Shown: in pieces, positions 41,263 through 51,206 of the stretch
Layout of the letters: each line of letters starts with the position of its first letter
How positions within the stretch are numbered: the stretch's first letter is position 1
Source of the DNA: Acidimicrobiia bacterium
GTDB taxonomy: Bacteria > Actinomycetota > Acidimicrobiia > Spongiisociales > ZC4RG35
Direction: 5' to 3'
DNA: 64,000 nucleotides
Assembly: GCA_028284765.1 (NCBI GenBank)
Contig: JANQRA010000012.1
Location: 58,082 to 122,081, forward strand
The notes under the pieces: model-generated
The model's database searches: none
What the model was told of the DNA's origin: nothing
Seen by the model: the letters and a program-made list of their open reading frames with translations, nothing else
Made by a program: the position numbers and the translations under genes

Positions 41263-42117
41263 ATGCGGCCTCTGCCTACTTATCTGCCTGCGCTGATCAC
41301 TCCGTTCTCACAACGAGGCGAGGTCGATACCAAAGCCCACACACACAACCTACGAGTGCTCGCGGACCGGGGCATCGAAGGCTTCCTCATCGGCGGCTCC
41401 AATGGTGAAGGCCCCTATCTAGAACCCGGCGAGCGAGGCAAACTCGTCAAAGCAGGTCGACGTCGGAAAGCACACCTCATGTGTGGCATCGGCGCCGAGT
41501 CGACCCGGATGGCGCTGAGCCAAGTCGAGGAGGCAACTGACGCCGGCGCCGACAGTCTGCTGGTTCTCACACCAACAACGCTGACCAGAGGAAGAGACGA
41601 GGCCGTGCTCTCCTTCTATCGAGCAATCGCCGATCGATCGAAGGTGCCGGTACTGCTCTACTCGGTACCGGTAGTGACCAACTACAGCCTCCCGTTGGAG
41701 CTCGTATGGCGTCTATCGCGACACGAGAACATTGTCGGGATGAAAGACTCGAGCGGCGACGTCGTGAGACTGCAGACAATCGTCGATGCCACGCCCCGAG
41801 GATTTGCACTCTTCTCGGGTGCGTCCAAGGCGCTAACGGCAGCGATGGCCGTTGGATGCCATGGAGCTATCACCGGAAGCGGCAACTACGCCCCAGAGTT
41901 GGTGCTCAAGACCATGGAGCTCGCCAAACAGGACGCAGCATCAGCCCGACGCAATCAGAAGAAGTTGTCGTCCCTCTCTTCAGACGTCGAGGCACACGGC
42001 GTCCCCGGAGTCAAGGCTGCAGCCAGGGCCGCCGGTCTCGAGCCGGGGTATCCGCGACAACCCCTAACCCGCCTGTCCCGGGGCGTGGAGACGTCGATCG
42101 CCAAGCTCATCAATTGA
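41263..42117 (+). CDS. DapA-family aldolase/lyase
   Basis: 284 residues, TIM-barrel class I aldolase of the dihydrodipicolinate synthase/N-acetylneuraminate lyase family. N-terminal ALITPF, the GGSNGEGPYLEPGER loop (replacing GTTGE), the catalytic Tyr in VLLYSVPVVTNYSLP and the Schiff-base Lys in VGMKDSSGD are present. The GSNGE loop and YSVP are closer to KDG/HOGA-type aldolases than to true DapA, so dapA is not claimed. Ends about 60 bases before the SCP2 gene. Confidence 0.85.
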   Translation: MRPLPTYLPALITPFSQRGEVDTKAHTHNLRVLADRGIEGFLIGGSNGEGPYLEPGERGKLVKAGRRRKAHLMCGIGAESTRMALSQVEEATDAGADSLLVLTPTTLTRGRDEAVLSFYRAIADRSKVPVLLYSVPVVTNYSLPLELVWRLSRHENIVGMKDSSGDVVRLQTIVDATPRGFALFSGASKALTAAMAVGCHGAITGSGNYAPELVLKTMELAKQDAASARRNQKKLSSLSSDVEAHGVPGVKAAARAAGLEPGYPRQPLTRLSRGVETSIAKLIN

Positions 42118-42177
42118 GCGTTCGCTCAAATTCTCTCTGAACAGCTAGGCTCCAGCAAAACTCACTAAGGAGAAACC

Positions 42178-42561
42178 TTGTCCAAGTTCCTCAGCGAAGA
42201 GTGGGCCAGTGATGTGTCGGCCGCCATGGCTGCACACGAAGGCTTCAAGAATGCGCTCGGCGCAGCAGACCTCGCGATCCAATTCAACGTCAACGACGCT
42301 CCGGATGGTGAAGTCGCCTATTACCTCGCCGCAGACGGCGGAGTCTCCAATCTCGCCCTAGGCACTCTGGAGAACCCCGACATCACCGTCGCCCAGTCCT
42401 ACGAGACGGCCGCAGCCATCTCCAAAGGTGAGCTGAACACCCAGACCGCCTTCATGACTGGCAAGCTCAAGGTCTCCGGGAACCTGGCGAAGCTGATGAT
42501 GCATCAGGCAGCAGTCCAACAGTGGGCGGCAGCGGTCAGTGAGCTCGACGTCGAGTACTAG
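42178..42561 (+). CDS. SCP2 sterol-transfer domain protein
   Basis: 127 residues, a stand-alone SCP-2 domain of the actinobacterial type; such proteins bind acyl or sterol-like lipids in the cytoplasm. The C-terminal half has the family's GELNTQTAFMTGKLKVSGNLAKLMMHQ block. TTG start with AAGGAG 5 bases upstream (42167-42172) and TAGGCT about 25 bases before the start codon, so this is a leadered gene. Ends with a good intrinsic terminator. Lipid ligand unknown. Confidence 0.88.
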   Translation: MSKFLSEEWASDVSAAMAAHEGFKNALGAADLAIQFNVNDAPDGEVAYYLAADGGVSNLALGTLENPDITVAQSYETAAAISKGELNTQTAFMTGKLKVSGNLAKLMMHQAAVQQWAAAVSELDVEY

Positions 42562-42586
42562 ACGACCCTGACAATCCACTTTCGAA

Positions 42587-42615
42587 GAGCCCGCCAACCC
42601 GGCGGGTTCTTTTTT
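42587..42615 (+). terminator. intrinsic terminator
   Basis: GAGCCCGCC and GGCGGGTTC form a 9-base stem (one G-T) with loop AACCC, followed by six T. It ends the SCP2 transcript. Confidence 0.9.
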
Positions 42616-42688
42616 GAATCCGGTGTCGATAACGGACGCGTATCTTCGTCAACCAGGTGTAGGCACCGAGCGAGAGAAGGGAAACACG

Positions 42689-43066
42689 ATGCCGAAGTAC
42701 GCAGCACTCATCTATGGAGACGTAGCCGAAGAAGAGGCTCCCGACCCGGAAGTCATGCAGCAGGTAATGGCCGAGTACATGGAGTTCGGCCAGAACAACG
42801 GACATGCACTTGCAGGCGGCGAAGCCCTCCACGCACCGAGCACAGCTACGACGGTCACCGTCGAAGGGGGCAAGGGTGGAAAGGCTGTCTTCACCGACGG
42901 TCCATTTGCGGAGACCAAAGAAGTCCTTGGTGGCTTCTATCTCATCAACGCCGACGACCTCGACGGGGCACTTGCCGTTGCACAGCAGATCCCTGGCGCA
43001 TGGCACGGGAAGGTCGAAGTCCGCCCGGTCATGGAATTCGACGACGAGGGCCAGCAGATCAGCTGA
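42689..43066 (+). CDS. YCII/DGPF domain protein
   Basis: 125 residues, a YCII-related domain of the DGPF (YciI-like) class with the signature FTDGPFAETKEVLGGFYLINADDLDGAL. The family has a ferredoxin-like fold and is often encoded beside ECF sigma factors, but none lies here. Function unknown. Start at ATG 42689 because GAAGGGAA precedes it by about 5 bases. Its terminator overlaps the next gene's start. Confidence 0.86.
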   Translation: MPKYAALIYGDVAEEEAPDPEVMQQVMAEYMEFGQNNGHALAGGEALHAPSTATTVTVEGGKGGKAVFTDGPFAETKEVLGGFYLINADDLDGALAVAQQIPGAWHGKVEVRPVMEFDDEGQQIS

Positions 43067-43080
43067 CCTCACCCACAAAT

Positions 43081-43123
43081 CGCCCCGCCGGATAGGGTTC
43101 ACCCTATGTGGCGGGGCGTTTTT
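43081..43123 (+). terminator. terminator hairpin that contains the next gene's start codon
   Basis: CGCCCCGCC (43081-43089) pairs with GGCGGGGCG (43110-43118), and inside it ATAGGG pairs with CCCTAT around TTCA. Five T follow. The ATG of the next gene (43106) and its TAGGGT -10 box both lie inside the hairpin. Confidence 0.75.
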
Positions 43124-44437
43124 CGTCTGGGGGCAGGAGTTTTGCTGTTGGCACTGCTCTTGGTCAGTTGTTCCGACCAGTCCGCCGACACAGCCCCCAA
43201 CCAATCGACGACTTCGAGCGAAGCCCTCGACCAGACGGCCTCCCCGAGTTGTGAGATACCGCCCGGCGAGGACTTCGAGATCACGGCCGAGGTCGAACTC
43301 GAGCTTCTGGGATCAACCGACGGAGCAACCGTCTATGGCGCGTTGTATCCCCATCCCGACTACGAGGGCAACCCATGGTCGCATTGGGGCCAGGGTGTCG
43401 TCGCAGAGAACGGATACTTTTACTCAGCAATCGGCGACCATCTTGGACCGGACGGGAACTCGTACATCTACGAATACCGGCATGAGACCCGCCGCCTCGC
43501 CCTCGTCAGTGATGTGCTTTCACATACCGACCACGACCAAGGCCAATGGGGCTACGGCAAGGTTCACTCACAGATGGTCGAAGGTGGCTGCGGTGAGATT
43601 CTCTTCTCGACCTATTGGGGGAGCTCTCGAGGGCTCGAGTACAGCGGCACCTACACCGGTGACATCCTCTTCCGGCTGAATCCGTTTGAAGCCACCATCG
43701 AGGCGTTGACGGTGCCGATTTCGGAACACGGGACACCTTCACTTGCCATCGACCCTCAATCCGGGCTCCTATATGGAGAGGCTGCAGATCCGAAGCTGAA
43801 AGCCGACGGTGTTGACGGTGGTCCTTTCTATGTCTTCGACATCGAGACCGCCGAGGTCATCTACGAAGGGCCCGACCAACCTCACGCTGGATTCAGATCG
43901 ATTCTCGTGGACGCCGACGGTGGCGCGTTCTACTCGACCGGCGATGGCAACCTCGTCAGATACGAACCTTCCACCGGGGAGACTTCGGAGGTTTCAGGCT
44001 TGCCAGGAGGCTGGATCCGGGCGGCAACTCTTCCAAGGGCCGACGGCACGGTGTTTGGCGTGACCAGAGAGCCCGATCGGTTCTTCAACATGGAGGAACC
44101 TGGCGAATTCGAGGCTCTTTCCGACGCATTGGGCTACACCACGAGCCTGGCTCTCGATCCTGACGGCTCACGGTTTTTCTACATGCCCGGGGCCCACGGC
44201 AACTCCAGCGAGTGGGGATCACCCCTGATCGCCGTTGACACTTCGACCGGCGATCAAGACACGATCATCGAACTCAACGAGATCGTTGAGGATGCCCTGG
44301 GCTTCACGGTGGGCGGCACGTACAACGTTGCGGTCAGTGACGCCGGGGACGAGATCTACATGGCCGTGAACGTTGGCGCTGTTGGTTCGGACTCGACATT
44401 CGGCGAGGTCGTGCTACTCGTGATCGAACTCGCATGA
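43106..44437 (+). CDS. beta-propeller-like lipoprotein
   Basis: 443 residues. Lipoprotein signal with lipobox LVSC at about residue 22, then a Thr/Ser-rich linker, then repeated blade-like segments (GYFYSAIGDHLGPDG, PSLAIDPQSGLLYGEA, FRSILVDADGGAFYSTGDGNLVRYEPSTG, SLALDPDGSRFFYMPG) that suggest a six- or seven-bladed propeller. Expected on the outer face of the membrane. No catalytic motif recognised. TAGGGT lies 7 bases before the ATG. Overlaps the FG-GAP lipoprotein gene by four bases. Confidence 0.75.
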   Translation: MWRGVFRLGAGVLLLALLLVSCSDQSADTAPNQSTTSSEALDQTASPSCEIPPGEDFEITAEVELELLGSTDGATVYGALYPHPDYEGNPWSHWGQGVVAENGYFYSAIGDHLGPDGNSYIYEYRHETRRLALVSDVLSHTDHDQGQWGYGKVHSQMVEGGCGEILFSTYWGSSRGLEYSGTYTGDILFRLNPFEATIEALTVPISEHGTPSLAIDPQSGLLYGEAADPKLKADGVDGGPFYVFDIETAEVIYEGPDQPHAGFRSILVDADGGAFYSTGDGNLVRYEPSTGETSEVSGLPGGWIRAATLPRADGTVFGVTREPDRFFNMEEPGEFEALSDALGYTTSLALDPDGSRFFYMPGAHGNSSEWGSPLIAVDTSTGDQDTIIELNEIVEDALGFTVGGTYNVAVSDAGDEIYMAVNVGAVGSDSTFGEVVLLVIELA

Positions 44438-46053
44438 GGCGAGGTACATACCTCGTGGCAGCAATGCTGGTGGCTGCGAGTTGCTCGACACAATCCGAGA
44501 CCACAGAGACGACAGACACCCCCGCATCCACGACTTCGACCGGATCCACGTCTGAGGAGGCAAGCTCCCTCACATGTTGGACCAGCCCGGCGCCGGGAGT
44601 GGAACGCGACCCCGCATTCGTCGATGTGACATCCGACATGGGATTGGACGAACCGTTGAAGGGCATGCACGGCCACGCCGGGATATGGACTGACGCCAAT
44701 GGGGACAGTGTTCCTGACCTGTTTGTCGGCACCTTCGCCGACCGCGAAGATTCGGTCTACCAGGAGCGTGGAGCCTCCGGCCCCTCCCCCGATCGGCTTC
44801 TTCTGGGTGGTTCGAGTTTCTCTGCAGCCAACGTCGAGTCAGTCTTCTCGAGAACGTCTGGAGGTGCAACGGCAGACCTCGACTCGGACGGCGATCTCGA
44901 TCTGGTGGTGGCCAGGAACATCAAAGACATCGCCCTGGGGCAGGAGCCAACCTCCGTCTATGGAAACAACGACGGCTCTCTCGTTGCCGTCGAAAGTGGG
45001 CTGCCAGCCGACCTCGGAGGGCGTTCCGTGGCCTTCATCGACTACGACGCCGATGGGTCTCTGGACATATTCGTGGTGGTCGACCAGTACGCCGGCGAAG
45101 GCAGCCGGCTGTTTCGAAACGAAGGAGGCCTCGAGTTCGAAGATGTGACCTCAGGGGCCGGCCTCCCTACAGACGTTGTGGGTTTGGGGGTGGTTGTGGC
45201 GGACTTCAACAACGACACGATCAACGATGTGTTCGTGTCAGGCTCCAACCGCTTGTTCTTGGGCACCGGATCGGGCTTCGATGAAGCCTCTGACGACGTA
45301 TTCGAGTGGGAGACGTTCGGACCTGAAGACGATGTCGCAGGCGTGTCGGCGGCCGATGTGAATCGAGACGGAAACATCGACCTGGTGGTGGGTCACCACT
45401 TCAACAGCACCGTCGATTTCGGTGAGCGAGTGCCCATCCGTCTCTACCTGAACGATGGATCGGCCTCGTTCACCGACGTCACAGAAGCAGCTGAGTTGAC
45501 ACCGTTGCCGACCAAGGCCCCGCATGTGGAGTTCGTCGATCTGAACAACGATGGCTGGTTCGACATCTTGACGTCAGCTTCCTCGAACGGAGGACCGGCC
45601 GTTTTCATCCACGACAGGCTCGAGGATGGCATCCCGGTCTACAAGCAGCCCGATGGCCTGGGCGATCTCCAATACTGGGTCGGGGCCCCCACCTCCGACT
45701 TCAACCGTGACGGTCTGGTCGACGTTTTCCTGGTGGAGTGGGAACCGTCGCTCCCCTCCCTGCTCCTCCAGAACACAACTGAGGGTGGCAACTGGATCGA
45801 GACCTCGGTCTCCTCAGAGTTTGGCAACGGCATCGGCTGGCGGGTCGATGCGTTCGACTCCGACGGCAACCTGATCGCCGCCCGTCACATCACTTCCACC
45901 CAGGGGTATTCAGCAGGTGTGCTCCCGACGGCCCACTTCGGTCTCGGAGACGTCGACATGGTCAACCTGCGGCTCACCCCCTTGCTCGGAGAGCCGATCG
46001 AACTCCATGACGTCGCCGCCAACCAGCATCTGCGCTGGCCTGATGGCTGCTAA
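44434..46053 (+). CDS. FG-GAP/ASPIC-UnbV surface lipoprotein
   Basis: 539 residues. Lipobox VAASC near residue 17 and a Thr/Ser-rich linker are followed by FG-GAP/VCBS-like repeats with calcium loops such as [74 protein letters not shown] and [15 protein letters not shown]-terminal ASPIC/UnbV-like domain ends in [13 protein letters not shown] sequence. Probably a calcium-binding surface adhesin or scaffold. Coupled to the propeller lipoprotein, so the two may form one cell-surface complex. The 3' end overlaps mdh by four bases. Confidence 0.85.
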   Translation: MRRGTYLVAAMLVAASCSTQSETTETTDTPASTTSTGSTSEEASSLTCWTSPAPGVERDPAFVDVTSDMGLDEPLKGMHGHAGIWTDANGDSVPDLFVGTFADREDSVYQERGASGPSPDRLLLGGSSFSAANVESVFSRTSGGATADLDSDGDLDLVVARNIKDIALGQEPTSVYGNNDGSLVAVESGLPADLGGRSVAFIDYDADGSLDIFVVVDQYAGEGSRLFRNEGGLEFEDVTSGAGLPTDVVGLGVVVADFNNDTINDVFVSGSNRLFLGTGSGFDEASDDVFEWETFGPEDDVAGVSAADVNRDGNIDLVVGHHFNSTVDFGERVPIRLYLNDGSASFTDVTEAAELTPLPTKAPHVEFVDLNNDGWFDILTSASSNGGPAVFIHDRLEDGIPVYKQPDGLGDLQYWVGAPTSDFNRDGLVDVFLVEWEPSLPSLLLQNTTEGGNWIETSVSSEFGNGIGWRVDAFDSDGNLIAARHITSTQGYSAGVLPTAHFGLGDVDMVNLRLTPLLGEPIELHDVAANQHLRWPDGC

Positions 46054-47036
46054 ATCAATCCGAGTGCTCTGACTGCCTCGCGCTCCTCTTCGAGCTCGGC
46101 AACAGACGCATCGATCTTGGCCCGGGAGTATTCGCCGATCTCGAGACCTTGAACGATCTGCCATTCACCATCGCGAACGACACAAGGGAACGACGAGATC
46201 AACCCCTCGGGCACTCCATAGGAGCCGTCGGATGGCACACCCATCGACACCCAGTCACCTTCTGGGGTGCCATGGTGCCAATCGCGCATGTGATCGATGG
46301 CTGCGTTCGCCGCTGAGGCCGCCGACGACGCGCCACGGGCAGCGATGATCTCGGCGCCTCGCTTGGCCACCTTCGGGATGTAGTTGTTCTCGACCCAGTC
46401 GGGGTCGTCGACGAGATCGAACGCTGACTGGCCGTCGACTTCGCAGTGGATCATGTCCGGGTACTGGGTCGTCGAGTGATTCCCCCAAATGGTCATCCGC
46501 TTGATGGAGCTGACCGGCTTGCCGAGTCGTGCCGCAAGCTGGCTCATGGCACGGTTGTGATCGAGACGGGTCATCGCAGTGAAGTTCGAAGAGTCCATTC
46601 CGTCTGCGTTGTTCATGGCAATCAGCGCATTGGTGTTGGCGGGATTACCGACCACAAGGACCTTCACATCCCCGCTGGCATTCTCAGCGATCGCGTTCCC
46701 CTGGCCCGTGAAGATCGCTCCGTTGGCAGCCAGCAGATCGGCACGCTCCATCCCCTGTTTCCGAGGCATGGCTCCTACAAGAAGAGCGAAGTCGGTTCCG
46801 GCGAAAGCTTCACTTGCCTGATCGGTCATGGTCATGCCCGAAAGCAGCGGGAAAGCGCAATCATCCAGCTCCATGGCGACACCCTCGAGGGCGCTCATCG
46901 CCGGAGTGATCTCGAGCATCTGAAGATGAACGGGCTGATCCGGACCGAGCATTTCGCCTGAGGCGACGCGAAACAAAAGGCTGTAGCCGATCTGGCCGGC
47001 GGCACCGGTTACGGCAACTCTGACAGGTGAATTCAT
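46050..47036 (-). CDS. mdh: malate dehydrogenase (type 2 family)
   Basis: 328 residues from ATG 47036. Oxidises malate to oxaloacetate with NAD in the TCA cycle. NAD loop [13 protein letters not shown] at residues 8-20, [29 protein letters not shown], the Arg of MTRLDHNRA, and the active-site His in [13 protein letters not shown] are present. The in-frame upstream extension to 47210 is not conserved. TAGATT ends 7 bases before the ATG (leaderless). The nadC gene ends 25 bases upstream. Confidence 0.96.
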   Translation of the reverse strand: MNSPVRVAVTGAAGQIGYSLLFRVASGEMLGPDQPVHLQMLEITPAMSALEGVAMELDDCAFPLLSGMTMTDQASEAFAGTDFALLVGAMPRKQGMERADLLAANGAIFTGQGNAIAENASGDVKVLVVGNPANTNALIAMNNADGMDSSNFTAMTRLDHNRAMSQLAARLGKPVSSIKRMTIWGNHSTTQYPDMIHCEVDGQSAFDLVDDPDWVENNYIPKVAKRGAEIIAARGASSAASAANAAIDHMRDWHHGTPEGDWVSMGVPSDGSYGVPEGLISSFPCVVRDGEWQIVQGLEIGEYSRAKIDASVAELEEEREAVRALGLI

Positions 47037-47061
47037 GAGCCTGAATCTACCGGCCGGTGGG

Positions 47062-47892
47062 TCAGGAGATGAAGTCGAGTGCGATGTCGAGCTGAGGCGC
47101 CGAATGAGTGATGGCGCCAACCGATATGAAGTCGACACCGGTGGCAGCGATCTCTCCCACAGTCGAGAGATTGACTCCTCCTGAAGCCTCGGTCGGCATC
47201 CGCCCCGCACACATCTTCACGGCCTCTCGAAGCATCACAATGCTCATGTTGTCCAGCAGCACCCGGTCAGCATCCGTGTCGAGGACCTCTGAGAGCTGGT
47301 CGAGATCCTCCACTTCAACGACGATCTCCATGTCACCTACTGACGCTCTCGCCGCCGAGACAGCCTGGCGTATATCTCCGGCAGCCATGATGTGATTGTC
47401 CTTGATCATCGCCGCGTCATAGAGGCCGATTCGATGATTGACACCACCGCCAACCGTCACCGCGTACTTGTCGAGTATCCGGAGGCCAGGCATGGTCTTC
47501 CTCGTGTCCATGATCTTCGCATTGGTACCAGACACCGCAGCCACATAGGCGGCAGTGGCTGTGGCCACACCCGACATCCGTGCCAGGAGGTTGAGGGCGG
47601 TGCGTTCCGCGGAGAGCAGGGATCGCGACAAGCCGCTCACGCGACCGATCGTGTCTCCTTCGGGTGCGACCGTGCCGTCGGGTGACATCTCGATGTCGAC
47701 CGTCGGATCGATTCGATGGAAAACGGAGGCGGCTACTTCAGCGCCTGCGACGACACCCGGCGCCCGCGCCACAAAGTGCGCGGTCGATCGGGCCGACTCG
47801 TCGACAACTGAGTTGGTTGTCACATCTCCGAGATCACCGAGATCCTCGATGAGGGCTGCCTGGACAATCGCTTCGTAGTCGCCCTTCTTCAC
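47062..47892 (-). CDS. nadC: quinolinate phosphoribosyltransferase
   Basis: 276 residues. Converts quinolinate and PRPP to nicotinic acid mononucleotide, third step of de novo NAD synthesis. Family motifs: [58 protein letters not shown] with KDNHI, the EVEDLDQL acid pair, and EASGGVNL with [11 protein letters not shown]. Start overlaps nadB by four bases. Complete length. Confidence 0.97.
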   Translation of the reverse strand: MKKGDYEAIVQAALIEDLGDLGDVTTNSVVDESARSTAHFVARAPGVVAGAEVAASVFHRIDPTVDIEMSPDGTVAPEGDTIGRVSGLSRSLLSAERTALNLLARMSGVATATAAYVAAVSGTNAKIMDTRKTMPGLRILDKYAVTVGGGVNHRIGLYDAAMIKDNHIMAAGDIRQAVSAARASVGDMEIVVEVEDLDQLSEVLDTDADRVLLDNMSIVMLREAVKMCAGRMPTEASGGVNLSTVGEIAATGVDFISVGAITHSAPQLDIALDFIS

Positions 47893-49406
47893 GCGACCTT
47901 GACCGCCTCTGCGGGGCCTGGCATCACCAGCGCTCGGACCGCCTGCATCGGATCCGGCTCGGGATAGTCCGCGCGATAGTGGCCGCCGCGCGACTCAGAC
48001 CTGCGGAGAGCCGCCATGACCATCAGCAAAGCCAGGTCGGCCGCGTTCTTCCCGGACGTGGTCCGTTCCAGGACCGGCTGCAGGTCGAGGATGGCGTTGC
48101 GTGCCTGCCAGAGACCATCCCCGGTCCTGATGAGGCCAACCCGTTCCCACATGATCTGACGGAGATCCTCGACTGTGGGGCCGGCAACGACAGGCATCTC
48201 CAGTCCGTCTTTCGGGGCTTCAACGTTGGTGTCCGGTGGCTCCACGTGGTTGTTGTCCACGTCGTTGGCGACTCGTGCACCAAAGACGATCCCCTCCAGC
48301 AGCGAATTGGACGCAAGGCGATTCGCACCATGAACCCCCGAAGATGAGCACTCTCCAACCGCCCACAGGCCGGCGACTGAGGTTCGGCCGTTGGTGTCGG
48401 CATCGATTCCACCCATGAAGTAGTGGGCGGCCGGAGATACCGGCAGAAGGTCCTCGACCGGGTCCAGCCCGACTGACATGGCGTGGGCGGTGACGGTTGG
48501 GAACCGCTCATGGAAGTTCAAGATCGAGCGACCGTCGAGATACGCGGCCGACCCACGGTCGTACTGCCAGAAGATGGCCCGGGCGACGATGTCGCGTGGT
48601 GCCAACTCGGCCATTGGGTGGTACTGATCCATGAACCGGCGCCCGGAACCGTCGACCAAAGTGGCCCCTTCACCACGCAGCGCTTCGGTCAACAGAGGCA
48701 TCGGATCTTTGCCGGCGTTCAGCGCGGTGGGATGGAACTGCACGAACTCGAGGTCTGCGAGGCGGGCACCGGCGCGAGCGGCAATCATGATCCCCTCCCC
48801 GGTGACTGCCGGCGGATTTGTCGTGTGGGAGAAGACCCGACCCGCACCTCCAGTTGCCAGAATCACGGCGGTTCCCAGGTAGATCGTCCGCTTCTTGCCT
48901 TCAGCGGTTACGACGCCGACTACGCGATCGCCGGATCGCGCGAGATCGATGACTCTCCCCTCGATGATCTGGACGGTCTCTGCTCCCTGGACGGCGTTGT
49001 TCAAGGCTCGCATCACCTCGGCTCCGGTGGCATCACCATCAGCGTGGACGATTCTGCGCTCGTGATGGCCACCCTCCCGACCCAGGAGCAGGGCCCCATC
49101 GTCGTCCCGATCAAACTCGGCCCCCATGGCGATCAGTTTTCTGATGGCCTCTGGACCCCCAAGAGTCAGCGCAGACACGGCCTCGTCGACGGCAAGTCCC
49201 CCCGACACGGCCATAGTGTCGTCGGCGTGAGCCTGCGGAGAGTCGTCCTCAGACAGGGCCGCCGCAATGCCACCTTGCGCCCACCAAGTGCTCCCCATCT
49301 CTGGGGTGGTGATGACGACTGACCTCTCGAGCCCGAGGGCAACTGAGAGTCCGGCAACCCCGGCACCCACAACGATTGGGGCGTCGACCCGGATGATTTT
49401 GGCCAT
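47889..49406 (-). CDS. nadB: L-aspartate oxidase
   Basis: 505 residues, FAD enzyme making iminoaspartate. N-terminal FAD loop VVGAGVAGLSVALGL, STWWAQGGIAAAL, LEFVQFHPTAL, the capping domain YFMGGIDADTNGRTSVAGLWAVGECSSSGVHGANRLASNSLLEG, and a helical C-terminal domain with RSESRGGHYRADYP. Member of the SdhA/FrdA family but distinct from the SdhA at 33 kb. One-base overlap with nadA. Confidence 0.97.
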   Translation of the reverse strand: MAKIIRVDAPIVVGAGVAGLSVALGLERSVVITTPEMGSTWWAQGGIAAALSEDDSPQAHADDTMAVSGGLAVDEAVSALTLGGPEAIRKLIAMGAEFDRDDDGALLLGREGGHHERRIVHADGDATGAEVMRALNNAVQGAETVQIIEGRVIDLARSGDRVVGVVTAEGKKRTIYLGTAVILATGGAGRVFSHTTNPPAVTGEGIMIAARAGARLADLEFVQFHPTALNAGKDPMPLLTEALRGEGATLVDGSGRRFMDQYHPMAELAPRDIVARAIFWQYDRGSAAYLDGRSILNFHERFPTVTAHAMSVGLDPVEDLLPVSPAAHYFMGGIDADTNGRTSVAGLWAVGECSSSGVHGANRLASNSLLEGIVFGARVANDVDNNHVEPPDTNVEAPKDGLEMPVVAGPTVEDLRQIMWERVGLIRTGDGLWQARNAILDLQPVLERTTSGKNAADLALLMVMAALRRSESRGGHYRADYPEPDPMQAVRALVMPGPAEAVKVA

Positions 49407-50374
49407 CAGTCTTGGCGACCGACCTCGAGCATCCGAGAAACCGCCTCCCGGGCACGCACTGCTATGTCTTCGTCGATCTCAACCTGATGGGTCATCGTCT
49501 CGAGAGACGTCTCGATGTTCTCCAGGGTGATCTTCTTCATGTGCGGACACAGGTTGCAGGGACGCACGTATTCCGTATCCGGGGTGGCCTCAGCGACATT
49601 GTCGGCCATTGAGCACTCCGTGAGCATCATCACCTGTTTGGGCTGGTTTCGCTTGACCCAGTTGATCATCCCGTGGGTGGATCCGACATAGTCGGCTGCG
49701 TCGAGGACATCGGGAGGCGACTCCGGGTGTGCGATGACGAGGATGTCGCCCATGTCCCGCTTGTAGTCCGAGATCTCTTCGCCGGTGAATCGCTCATGAA
49801 CCATGCACGAGCCTTCCCACAGAACCACCTCAACGTCGGTTTGGCTTGCCACCCACTTCCCGAGATACATGTCGGGGGTGAAGATCACCTTGGGGACTCC
49901 AAGCGACTCAACCACCGCAAGCGCATTGCTAGAGGTGCAAGTGATGTCCGATTCGGCCTTCACTTCGGCCGAGGTATTGACGTATGTGACCACCGGGACG
50001 CCCGGGTACTGCTCTTTGAGCCTCCGCACGTCCTCGCCGGTGATGTTGTCGGCGAGGGAACATCCTGCCTCCAGGTCCGGGATCAGGACGGTCTTCTGAG
50101 GGCTCATCAGCTTGGCGGTTTCCGCCATGAAGTGGACACCCGCGAGGACGATGACATCCGCATCCGTCTCCAACGCCAGATAGGCCAAGGCCAGGGAATC
50201 GCCCGTGATATCAGCAGCCAGGTGATAGATATCGGGCGTCATGTAGTTGTGGGCCGCGACGATTGCATTCCGCTCTTTCTTGAGCCGGTTGATCTCGTCG
50301 ATGGTCGGCTGTAGAGCTGCCACTTCCTCGGGCGGAAGCACATCGCTCGCCCGGGTTATCTGAATCGTTGTCAC
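49406..50374 (-). CDS. nadA: quinolinate synthase
   Basis: 322 residues from the GTG at 50374. Condenses iminoaspartate with dihydroxyacetone phosphate using a [4Fe-4S] cluster. Ligand Cys lie in LEAGCSLAD, LTECSMADN and CNLCPHMKK. Substrate motifs AAHNYMTPDIYHLAADITGDSL, VHFMAETAK and STHGMINWV are present. GGGAG lies 5 bases before the GTG, and TACAAT about 22 bases before that. Upstream codons to 50605 overlap the divergent Bax-like gene and are not part of the protein. Confidence 0.96.
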   Translation of the reverse strand: MTTIQITRASDVLPPEEVAALQPTIDEINRLKKERNAIVAAHNYMTPDIYHLAADITGDSLALAYLALETDADVIVLAGVHFMAETAKLMSPQKTVLIPDLEAGCSLADNITGEDVRRLKEQYPGVPVVTYVNTSAEVKAESDITCTSSNALAVVESLGVPKVIFTPDMYLGKWVASQTDVEVVLWEGSCMVHERFTGEEISDYKRDMGDILVIAHPESPPDVLDAADYVGSTHGMINWVKRNQPKQVMMLTECSMADNVAEATPDTEYVRPCNLCPHMKKITLENIETSLETMTHQVEIDEDIAVRAREAVSRMLEVGRQD

Positions 50375-50396
50375 CTGGTCTCCCGGATTTCCAACA

Positions 50397-50434
50397 ATTG
50401 TAGGTGCCGCTTCTCGTTGACCGATTCCTACACT
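50397..50434. promoter_or_regulatory. divergent promoters of nadABC and the Bax-inhibitor-like gene
   Basis: Minus strand: TACAAT (50397-50402) with GGGAG downstream, giving a leadered nadA mRNA. Plus strand: TACACT (50429-50434) ends 6 bases before ATG 50441, giving a leaderless mRNA. The two modes of initiation sit back to back within 70 bases. Confidence 0.6.
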
Positions 50435-50440
50435 GTCCAC

Positions 50441-51178
50441 ATGGCCAACCCAGTTCTGAGCAGAGCCTTCGACTCGAAAGACACCCAGACCGCCCAACCA
50501 CCGGTGATCGACACCGGCGACACCATGACAATGGGCTCCGTCGTCCGTCAGACCGGATTCCTCTTCCTTCTGCTGCTTGGAGGAGCGGTGTTCGGCTGGA
50601 CCCAATCCAGCGTCGAGAGCTTCGGCTTGATCTTCTGGGGACCGCTACTGGCGGCCCTCGTTATCCTGATCGTCACAGTGGTCAGGCCCCAATGGGCCCG
50701 TTTCACGGCCCCGCTCTATGCGGTCGTCGAAGGCGTGCTCGTGGGCGCCATTTCCAAGATCTACTCACAACTGTGGGACGGCATCGTTCTCCAGGCAGTC
50801 ATGGCAACACTTGCGGTCTTTGTCGCGATGTTGTTCCTATATGCGAACCGCATCATCAAGGTCACCGAGCGACTTCGCTCCACGATCGTCGTCGCCACGG
50901 CCGGGGTCTTTCTCTTCTATCTGGTGTCGATCGTCCTCAGCCTCTTTGGGGTAGGCATCCCCTTCATCTGGGATGGCGGACCTTTGAGCATCGGCCTCAG
51001 TCTTCTGATAGTCGGGATCGCCGCGTTCAACCTGTTGCTGGATTTTGACCTGATCGAACGAGGTGTGAACGAGCGCGCACCAGGCTGGATGTCGTGGTTC
51101 GCCGCCTTCGGATTGATGGTGACCGTGGTCTGGCTCTATCTGGAGATTCTCCGGCTGCTCGCCCTCACCCGGGATTAG
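50441..51178 (+). CDS. Bax inhibitor-1/YccA-family membrane protein
   Basis: 245 residues, seven membrane helices, matching the Bax1-I subfamily common in actinobacteria. N-terminus NPVLSRAFDSKDTQT is family-typical; LLDFDLIERGVNERAPGWMSWFAAFGLMVTVVWLYLEILRLL at the end carries the two Asp residues proposed to gate calcium leak in BsYetJ. Cellular role in bacteria is not settled. Leaderless start. Confidence 0.9.
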   Translation: MANPVLSRAFDSKDTQTAQPPVIDTGDTMTMGSVVRQTGFLFLLLLGGAVFGWTQSSVESFGLIFWGPLLAALVILIVTVVRPQWARFTAPLYAVVEGVLVGAISKIYSQLWDGIVLQAVMATLAVFVAMLFLYANRIIKVTERLRSTIVVATAGVFLFYLVSIVLSLFGVGIPFIWDGGPLSIGLSLLIVGIAAFNLLLDFDLIERGVNERAPGWMSWFAAFGLMVTVVWLYLEILRLLALTRD

Positions 51179-51206
51179 TGGCAGGCCGAGTTCGGGGTCA
51201 GCCTTT

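Noticed and set aside
47037..47210. N-terminal extension of mdh
   Set aside because: Overlaps nadC and lacks similarity; ATG 47036 has a leaderless promoter at the right distance.
48483..49322. 279-codon plus-strand ORF
   Set aside because: Antisense to nadB; no motif and no start signals.
50375..50605. N-terminal extension of nadA
   Set aside because: Antisense to the Bax-inhibitor-like gene; GTG 50374 has a Shine-Dalgarno sequence.
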